Shown: positions 58,025 through 64,000 of the stretch, in pieces
How the letters are laid out: every line of letters starts with the position of its first letter
Position numbering within the stretch: the first letter of the stretch is position 1
Assembly: GCA_015680685.1 (NCBI GenBank)
Contig: MNCI01002119.1
Location: forward strand, 243,685 to 307,684
Length of the DNA stretch: 64,000 bases
Reading direction: 5' to 3'
From: Gnetum montanum
Lineage: Eukaryota > Streptophyta > Gnetopsida > Gnetales > Gnetaceae
Notes under the pieces: model-generated
What the model saw: only the letters and a program-made list of their open reading frames with translations
What the model was told of the DNA's origin: nothing
Database searches by the model: none
Position numbers and translations under genes: made by a program

Positions 58025-59612
58025 TGTCTGGAGGAATTGACCCGAGAGGCATCGACAAAGAAGTACAAAATACCACAAGCAAACTTGGTAGAAACATTGT
58101 CCTTTGACACTTGACCAGATGTCATCGCACTGTGTTCAAAAGTACATGGGATTGGGGAAATGAAGTTTGTAGCTGGATAGGGAAATGAAAATTGTTGGGC
58201 TTGGGACGTGATCAAGGGATTATGCATAGTAAAGGGGATGCTCTGGTACGTATACAGGTCATGCTGATCCTTGTCAATAGCCATTATTTAGTGGACTCGG
58301 CATCAAGACATGAGAGGTGCGTCATTTGACGGAACAAGACTCTTGTTTAGTGTTTAAGAGGACTTGTTCGCCATGTGATGGTGGGTTGCGTTCTCTGGAG
58401 GAACAGGCCCTTTATTTGGTGTTAAAGAAAATCTGTTGGTGGAGAGCCAAAGCTACGCAATGAGATGTTACTTGAGCTTTGAGACATGAGTGTTTGTTTC
58501 CAAGACAACTGCCTTCCCGCCTGAGGCTTATGGGACGTGCCAAGGGTCTTGTGGTTCATTTTGCTCTTTGCTCTTTTCTTTTTCTTTCTTTCTTTTTTTT
58601 TTTGTTTTTTTTGTTGTTTTTTGGAAAGAGCTTTCTTTCAATTTTGCACTCATGCTCATGTGCCATATTGTGTGTTGCAGTTGTTTGAGAGTGTCATAGC
58701 GTGTAACAGTAGGCTCAAATTTTTGGGGTGTACTGGGTGTATCTGGGAAATGTAACTGGGTAGGAATGGGAATAAGAGTGTTGGGGAAATGGAGAATGTA
58801 TTGGGAACTGGGAATGTACTTTTGACCAGATTGATTAACCTGGTTGCGTGCGTCAGAAACAATGTGGCCCCTTGTCGTCGTGATGAAGTGTATCCGTGTA
58901 CGAGCACCACTGGGTGTCATCCTGCAAACACAACTCCAAGAAGACAAGAAAACCACAAGAGAATGAGTTAGCGAACACTTCAGGCATGAATGTGACTGAT
59001 GCAAATGGAGACGCCATGTGAAACTTGAGGCAAACAGAATGAGCAGCAATAGTGTTGTCAAAGCCGGTGTGATGAATGATGCAGCAGGCATTGAAGAAGA
59101 AATGTCATGAATTACAGCAGCAGATGAATGTTCCAGAAATGATATGGCCAGTTTATAGTCTTAGCGGACTATCATGGGTTAGTTTTACGTCATAGCCCGT
59201 TGGACGTTGCTGGTTTATCGTCGTAGCGGACGGTATGATGCTAGTTTATAGTCGTGGCGGACTATGAAGAGGCAAGCTAGTTTATAGTCTTAGTGGACTC
59301 TGGTGAATGAGTGTGACAGTTTAGTGTCATGTCGGACAGAGCTCTGTGGTGTCGGTTTACCGTCATGACGCCAGGACATTCTGTGGTATCAGTTTTAAGT
59401 CATGATGCCAGGACTGTCAGGGTGGATGCATGCATGTGCGTCCGTACGATCCTGTAAACAAAAGCAACTAGAGAAAACAATGTTAAATAGCCACTGCAGA
59501 AAACATGAATTGAAATGCACAAGTGAATAGAAAATAATGTGAAAAGGTTCTAGTTTAAGGCCTTTTCGGGCCACGTGTTCTAGTTTAAGGCCTTTTCGGG
59601 CCATGGTTTAGT
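58025..59612 (-). other. 3' UTR of A2
   Basis: Noncoding and homologous to 20564-22225 of A1. It contains a run of T and TTTC on the plus strand (58575-58625), the hairpin array (59150-59405) and the threefold repeat near the gene end. The frame at 58528-59091 (187 codons, minus strand) is broken in A1 and is not supported as a gene. Confidence 0.65.
59150..59405 (-). repeat. Array of short hairpins in the A2 3' UTR
   Basis: On the plus strand: ATAGTC-TTAGCG-GACTAT (59155-59172), CGTC-GTAGCG-GACG (59219-59232) and ATAGTC-GTGGCG-GACTAT (59248-59265), followed by weaker units to about 59405. Each is preceded by CCAGTTT, CTAGTTT or CTGGTTT. It is homologous to the A1 array and of the same type as the C arrays. 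Confidence 0.8.
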
Positions 59613-59630
59613 TTAAGGCCTTTTCGGGCC
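59550..59630 (-). repeat. Threefold repeat at the A2 Gag-protease stop
   Basis: Three copies of GTTTAAGGCCTTTTCGGGCC (plus strand) span the stop codon at 59613. Conservation in A1 suggests it is an old feature of the family. The unit includes the palindrome AAGGCCTT. Confidence 0.85.
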
Positions 59631-62600
59631 ACATGCAAGCGTGCAAGCTAGTGCAATGCAAACTAAGGTGACGTATGCACAACGAACAAAGGTGAAGAGT
59701 GGGCGGGGATTAGACGTGTCTTTGGCCGCAAGGGAGTCTTGATTATGTGGTTGTTTCTTAGTCGGACATGGTCTAGGAGGCGTGCTAGTTTGCTCTAGGA
59801 GGCTTTCAGTTTTTACCCCTTGTTCGGGCATTTTAGCTCTAGGTGTTGTGTTTGTTGTTGTGGGTGTTGCTTCAAGAGGCTCCTCTTCCAAGACCTGTGA
59901 CATGTCCATGTTGTGGTCAGCTTGAAAAGGAGTGTTGTCGCCATGTATAATGACTTGTCCACCTTCGTATGGAAGGTGGATTTCTTGATGTATCGGTGAG
60001 GAAACGGCTCGTTGTTGTGCTAGCCAAGGTCTACCAAGAATCATGTTGAAACTGGGCATCTCTTCTATGACAGTGAATTCTGCGCTAGTGGGGAATTGTT
60101 CACCTGCCACAAAGGCTAAGTTGATTGTGCCCTTAACTGTGACACATGATCCATTGAAAGATTTTAAACACATGGTTTTTGTTGGCATGATCTCATCTGC
60201 CATGCCTAGTTTGTCGATGACGGAGTATAGAACTACGTTTGTTGCCGCACCGTCATCAACGTGCACTCTACGAATGGTACATTGCCCAACACGTACACTA
60301 ATCGATAATGGAGCTGTTGTGACTTCCCCTCGTTTGGGGTTGACTTTAACTGCATCGTCACGGAAGGCTAAGGTGTTGGAACCCAATTCTTGTGGTGTGT
60401 GTTGTGAAATCGTTGCACGGATGGATTCCATGTTAGCAGGGATGTTCTCTGTAACAGGAATGGACGCTAGTGTTTGTGCTAAGGCTTCACGATGAGCCGA
60501 TGACGTCATGACCAGGTCGTACAAACTCATGGTTGTGTTCTTTTGTTTGAGCGTTTGTTTCACCTGGGCCAGTGTAGCTACAAAGTCTGTGTTGTCTGCC
60601 GTTGTGTTGGTTGCCTCTATATGGGTTGAGGGCTTGGGCCTGGTTTGTTTGGGATTAGGGGCAGGGCCCCCAGTGTTTAGTTGTTGTATATTAGGTGTGT
60701 CCTTTGTTTCAGCTGTGGGTATTGTTCGTTGTTCGTTTGTCCTCTTCTGCTGCCATTTGGTAGGCTTATCCGTGTTGTTGGCAGGGTTGACTCTTAAGGG
60801 AGGGGAGGTTGAGATGTTTCCTACGGTTGGGCACTGGGTAGGTGAGGGGCCATCGCGTGGTGGCACCTTTATGACAAATGGTAGTTTGGGAGGTGTCGTT
60901 GTTGTTTGACTAGCTTGTTGTGGCACCTTGATAACGAAGGGTTTCTTTGTTGTTGTCGTTGGTGCAACATGCCAGTTTAACGTCTTAGCGGACGTCTGTG
61001 GTGGCACTTTGACCACAAAAGGTGTTTTCGGTGCTCGGGATTGCATTGAATCTTGCCAGTTTAACGTCTTAGCGGACGTCTGTGGTGGTACTTTGACCAC
61101 AAAGGGTGTTTTCGGTGCTCGGGATTGCGTTGAATCTTGCCAGTTTAACGTCTTAGCGGACGTCTGTGGTGGTACTTTGACCACAAAGGGTGTTTTCGGT
61201 GCTCGGGATTGCGTTGAATCTTGCCAGTTTAACGTCTTAGCGGACGTCTGTGGTGGTACTTTGACCACAAAGGGTGTTTTCGGTGCTCGGGATTGCGTTG
61301 AATCTTGCCAGTTTAACGTCTTAGCGGACGTCTGTGGTGGTACTTTGACCACAAAGGGTGTTTTCGGTGCTCGGGATTGCGTTGAATCTTGCCAGTTTAA
61401 CGTCTTAGCGGACGTCTGTGGTGGTACTTTGACCACAAAGGGTGTTTTCGGTGCTCGGGATTGCGTTGAATCTTGCCAGTTTAACGTCTTAGCGGACGTC
61501 TGTGGTGGTACTTTGACCACAAAGGGTGTTTTCGGTGCTCGGGATTGCGTTGAATCTTGCCAGTTTAACGTCTTAGCGGACGTCTGTGGTGGTGGTACTT
61601 TGACCACGAAAGGTGTCGTCGATGCTCTAGGTGGCACCTTGATGACGATGGGAGGCCCCTTGCTCATGGAGGTGGAGGGGATTGTTGCCTTGCTGGGAGG
61701 CACACGAATCACAAAAGGTTGCCGCACAGGTTTAGGCTTACTATCTATGCCAATGGAGTTTATGACATAGGGGGCATCGTCTGTGCTCGGTTGATTCAAG
61801 GTGTTGATGTTCAGTTGGCCCCGTTCTATCATTGCTTGTAGATCATCCTTTAACGCACGACAGGTGTCGGTATTGTGACCGGACATTTGGTGGTAGTGAC
61901 AGAATTGGTCTAGCTTGAAGTGTCGTGGAACTGGGGGCTCATTTGGTGCTGCTAAGGTGGGATTCCTTAGTAGCTCGCAGTACCTATCGTGTCGGCGGCG
62001 AGCATTCTCCGCTACGTGTTTGTATTGGATTTGCCCGGCTTTAAGGAGGTGCTCTAGTAGTTCCGAAGGTCTCGCAGGTAGCGGTGTGTACTTAGAGCGA
62101 TCTTTGCGCTGAAAGTTGGGCCTTGGGGTGGCCCCTGTTGTTGTAGGCGGGTTGGTACTGGTGTTAGTTGTTTTTGTGCTTGCGGCCACAGTTTCCGTTG
62201 TTGCCTTTTGTTTGGCAACGTGTTGGTTCTTGTAAGCCACATAGGCGGGGTCATTGCTGGTTTGTGCAGCTTGTTCAATGTTCTTGATCTGTGTGAATGC
62301 TTGGCTCAACGTTTGAGCGCTTAGGTAGTACAGTTTTGACTTAATGAAGTCATTCACGGCTCCCTTCAGAATTGTAAGCAAATACTTTTCAGGGATGGGC
62401 TCATGAAGTTCGTTAAGGGCTGCACTCCATCGTTGGATGAACTTTTGCACAGGCTCAAGTGGTGCTTGTTTCACCTGTATCAGACTGTCTAGTGTGGCTT
62501 CAGGCTTGAGGTTGTACTTAAACCGGGTAACGAACTGATGTAACAGATCCTCCAGAGAGGATATGGAGTTACGAGGCAAGGCTCGGTACCAGTCTAAGGC

Positions 62601-63599
62601 TACACCCGTTAAGGACATAGCGAACACTCGCAAGATTGCGTGGGGCCAAGCTTGAAGCAATAGAGTTTCTGATCGAAACGTGACTAAGTGAGCGTTTGGA
62701 TCTCCCTCCCCATTGTACTTGGTTAACTGGGGCAATGCGATTCCCTTGGGTAAAGCTAATGGTGGCACTGAAGAGCTAATTGGATCGTCGCGATAGAAAT
62801 CTAGTACTTTAACTTGTTCAGTGTTGTCAGCTTTGAGTTGCTTTATCTCATCCGCTAATGCTTGCATCATCTGTTTTGCTTCTGCCCACTCTTGAGCGGT
62901 AGGCAGATTAGTTGGTTGGGGAGGTTGTTGGGTTGTCATTTGTTGCTGTGGAGCGATGTTCAGAGTTGCGGTTGTGGGGTGTGGCACGTTGAAGTGAGTG
63001 GGTTGTTGAACAAGGGGTATGGCCCCTTGCCTAGCCACAAACTGTGAAGTGACACCTTGGATGTGCGGGGCCGATGTAGTGAAAGTGGCCCCATGCGTTT
63101 GCACGTGTGGTATGTACTGGGTGGAGATGGGGGTGGGTAATCTCTGTTGGGGTACTGGTGCTTGTATGCTCATTGACACTTGGTGAGTGGCCGCCTGTCC
63201 CATGCGAGGATGGAACGATGGGTTCACGTGAGTATGGGGACTGAGGGTGTGGTGTGAATCCTCAGGTTCAGAGTATGCTTCGAAGTTATCTTCGTCATGT
63301 TGGTTTTGGGGCTCCTCAATGGGTCGCCGGGAGTTTTGGCTCCTTGCCAGAAGGAGCTGGGAGATGAGTTTATGCTGAGGTTCAGAAAGGGGGATGATGT
63401 CATATACAGAGGGGACGAATTCGTGACCTCCCATGTATATGTGCTCGAAGTTTCGTTTTGCCTCCTGTTCTATGGTGTCAAGAGGAAGGTTGGCCTGAAT
63501 CTTCACACAGATGTAGTTATATTGTTCTTGTGTCGGGACTATGAAGACGCATGCGTTAGAGGCCGGGGATGACTCCATGGTGATGTGTGACGAGGCCAC
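59613..63599 (-). CDS. gag-pro: Gag-protease polyprotein of A2, intact (1328 residues)
   Basis: Gag forms the virus-like particle and the protease matures it. Residues 25-63 (EQYNYICVKIQANLPLD, then HEFVP) are conserved with B Gag. A helical stretch (about 236-265) precedes the Gag core at about 285-460 (YNGEGDP, LDWYRALPRNS). A zinc knuckle, FCHYHQMSGHNTDTC (566-580), has a C-x2-H-x4-H-x4-C pattern like Tat-type Gag. Residues 661-885 are eight copies of a 28-residue repeat with PFVVKVPP and TSAKTLNWQD. The protease segment shows HVDDGAATNVV (about 1112-1122), with DDG where DSG or DTG is usual. The last 27 residues include a hydrophobic stretch (YVTLVCIALACTLAC). No reverse transcriptase, RNase H or integrase follows. 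The first ATG (63599) is used; MESS seven residues in is the A1 start and is an alternative. Confidence 0.9.
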   Translation of the reverse strand: MASSHITMESSPASNACVFIVPTQEQYNYICVKIQANLPLDTIEQEAKRNFEHIYMGGHEFVPSVYDIIPLSEPQHKLISQLLLARSQNSRRPIEEPQNQHDEDNFEAYSEPEDSHHTLSPHTHVNPSFHPRMGQAATHQVSMSIQAPVPQQRLPTPISTQYIPHVQTHGATFTTSAPHIQGVTSQFVARQGAIPLVQQPTHFNVPHPTTATLNIAPQQQMTTQQPPQPTNLPTAQEWAEAKQMMQALADEIKQLKADNTEQVKVLDFYRDDPISSSVPPLALPKGIALPQLTKYNGEGDPNAHLVTFRSETLLLQAWPHAILRVFAMSLTGVALDWYRALPRNSISSLEDLLHQFVTRFKYNLKPEATLDSLIQVKQAPLEPVQKFIQRWSAALNELHEPIPEKYLLTILKGAVNDFIKSKLYYLSAQTLSQAFTQIKNIEQAAQTSNDPAYVAYKNQHVAKQKATTETVAASTKTTNTSTNPPTTTGATPRPNFQRKDRSKYTPLPARPSELLEHLLKAGQIQYKHVAENARRRHDRYCELLRNPTLAAPNEPPVPRHFKLDQFCHYHQMSGHNTDTCRALKDDLQAMIERGQLNINTLNQPSTDDAPYVINSIGIDSKPKPVRQPFVIRVPPSKATIPSTSMSKGPPIVIKVPPRASTTPFVVKVPPPQTSAKTLNWQDSTQSRAPKTPFVVKVPPQTSAKTLNWQDSTQSRAPKTPFVVKVPPQTSAKTLNWQDSTQSRAPKTPFVVKVPPQTSAKTLNWQDSTQSRAPKTPFVVKVPPQTSAKTLNWQDSTQSRAPKTPFVVKVPPQTSAKTLNWQDSTQSRAPKTPFVVKVPPQTSAKTLNWQDSMQSRAPKTPFVVKVPPQTSAKTLNWHVAPTTTTKKPFVIKVPQQASQTTTTPPKLPFVIKVPPRDGPSPTQCPTVGNISTSPPLRVNPANNTDKPTKWQQKRTNEQRTIPTAETKDTPNIQQLNTGGPAPNPKQTRPKPSTHIEATNTTADNTDFVATLAQVKQTLKQKNTTMSLYDLVMTSSAHREALAQTLASIPVTENIPANMESIRATISQHTPQELGSNTLAFRDDAVKVNPKRGEVTTAPLSISVRVGQCTIRRVHVDDGAATNVVLYSVIDKLGMADEIMPTKTMCLKSFNGSCVTVKGTINLAFVAGEQFPTSAEFTVIEEMPSFNMILGRPWLAQQRAVSSPIHQEIHLPYEGGQVIIHGDNTPFQADHNMDMSQVLEEEPLEATPTTTNTTPRAKMPEQGVKTESLLEQTSTPPRPCPTKKQPHNQDSLAAKDTSNPRPLFTFVRCAYVTLVCIALACTLACGPKRP
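60970..61641 (-). repeat. In-frame 84-bp repeat inside A2 gag, carrying the hairpin motif
   Basis: Eight copies start at 60970 and recur every 84 bp to 61558; the middle ones are almost identical. On the plus strand each begins TGCCAGTTTA, then ACGTC-TTAGCG-GACGT (first copy at 60980-60995). This is the same motif as the noncoding hairpins of the 3' UTRs. As coding sequence it gives TSAKTLNWQ. A1 has two copies, where the stem reads ACATC/GATGT (19097-19112). Confidence 0.9.
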
Positions 63600-64000
63600 G
63601 TATAAGTTGGTTAGTAAGTGCCGAGTGTGTTTCGGGCTAAGTGTGCAGTGTCTGACGTGTGAACACTGAGAATTTTTCTAAGTGTCCGGCGTGTGAACAC
63701 TGAAAATTTTTCTAAGTGTCCAGCGTGTGAACACTGAAAATTTTTCTAAGTGTCCGGCGTGTGAACACTGAAAAATTTTTCTAAGTGTCGAGCGTGTGCA
63801 ATGTAAACGGGAGAAAATTTGGCTAAGTATAAAATCATGAACTGCAGTCGTACGCGGATGGCGATTTCGGGTAAGAGAAAGTCATCTCGGAGTCGTTATG
63901 TTGTGTGTATTGTATGCCTTAGACACGGTGATCCATGTTGGTGCGAATCGAAGCGAATTCGGCTTTGAAACGGGCTCGTTTTGAGTGTTTTTGTTGAAAA
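63600..64000 (-). other. Leader of A2 (partial)
   Basis: It is homologous to 16785-17104 of A1 and is cut by the window edge before the leader minisatellite. It holds the 34-bp repeat block at 63650-63800. A plausible gene is not present. Confidence 0.7.
63650..63800 (-). repeat. 34-bp tandem repeat in the A2 leader
   Basis: Four copies of a unit near GTGTGAACACTGAAAATTTT followed by TCTAAGTGTCCGGC. A1 has one copy (about 16987-17025). The units include the near-palindromes GTGTGAACAC and AAAATTTT. Confidence 0.85.

Larger units (their letters stand above)
56252..64000 (-). mobile_element. Family A Gag-protease element A2 (runs off the right edge)
   Basis: Minus-strand order is leader (63600-64000, incomplete), intact Gag-protease gene, 3' UTR with hairpins, polypurine tract and complete 3' LTR. 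The 5' LTR lies outside the window, so the target duplication cannot be tested; the inner flank is GTTGT. The gene is open along its full length, unlike A1, so this is the younger or better-kept copy. No pol lies between the Gag-protease stop and the LTR. Confidence 0.88.

Noticed and set aside
58528-59091. 187-codon minus-strand frame in the A2 3' UTR
   Set aside because: The matching region of A1 is interrupted by stops, and a homopurine run makes up part of it.
60928-61770. A 280-codon plus-strand frame with repeated CQFNVLADVCGG
   Set aside because: It is the antisense shadow of the 84-bp repeat in the A2 Gag-protease gene.

Overview
This window reads as transposon-dense nuclear DNA of a land plant. 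The long terminal repeats (LTRs), dual RNase H pol and Gag zinc knuckle are those of plant Ty3/Gypsy elements of the Tat type. There are also kilobases of satellite DNA and a plant-type gene fragment with phase-consistent introns. I cannot name the species. No rRNA, tRNA, CRISPR array or prokaryotic feature was seen. Almost everything explainable belongs to four related LTR families, called here A, B, C and D. They share TATA boxes of the form CCTATAAATA, a similar LTR 3' end and, where visible, a similar primer-binding region.

Layout. 1-3677: family C element C1 on the minus strand (part of its 3' LTR, a 3' UTR and an integrase-bearing pol fragment). 3678-14626: tandem satellite with a unit near 0.7 kb, carrying a family A solo LTR at 7855-9017 with an ATCTC duplication. 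14632-35771: one large family B insertion on the minus strand with a GCCTT duplication at both outer ends. Its 3' LTR was hit by family A element A1 (14708-23078, plus strand). Its interior carries an FCP1/NIF-like phosphatase gene fragment (23571-24620) and a degenerate gag. Its 5' end is a four-unit array of LTR-leader-gag-start modules. 35777-37990: the same satellite resumes. 37991-50815: mostly unrecognised sequence plus a minisatellite of about 30 bp holding a partial family D LTR. 50816-55857: family C element C2 (3' LTR, 3' UTR, pol pseudogene). 55858-56251: an unrecognised coding-like fragment. 56252-64000: family A element A2 on the minus strand with an intact 1328-codon Gag-protease frame.

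How the parts may work together. A carries only Gag and protease. C, as seen here, carries RNase H and integrase. A and C share LTR ends, polypurine tract, 3' UTR start and, most strikingly, a repeated short hairpin followed by (T)AAACTGGCA. That hairpin occurs in both 3' UTRs and, as an in-frame 84-bp repeat, inside the A gag gene. Its stem sequence varies while pairing is kept (ATAGTC/GACTAT, ATGGTC/GACCAT, AACGTC/GACGTT, GCGTC/GACGC, AGTC/GACT). I regard this as the best candidate for an undescribed system: a cis-acting RNA signal shared by a possible non-autonomous and autonomous pair. That function is inference.
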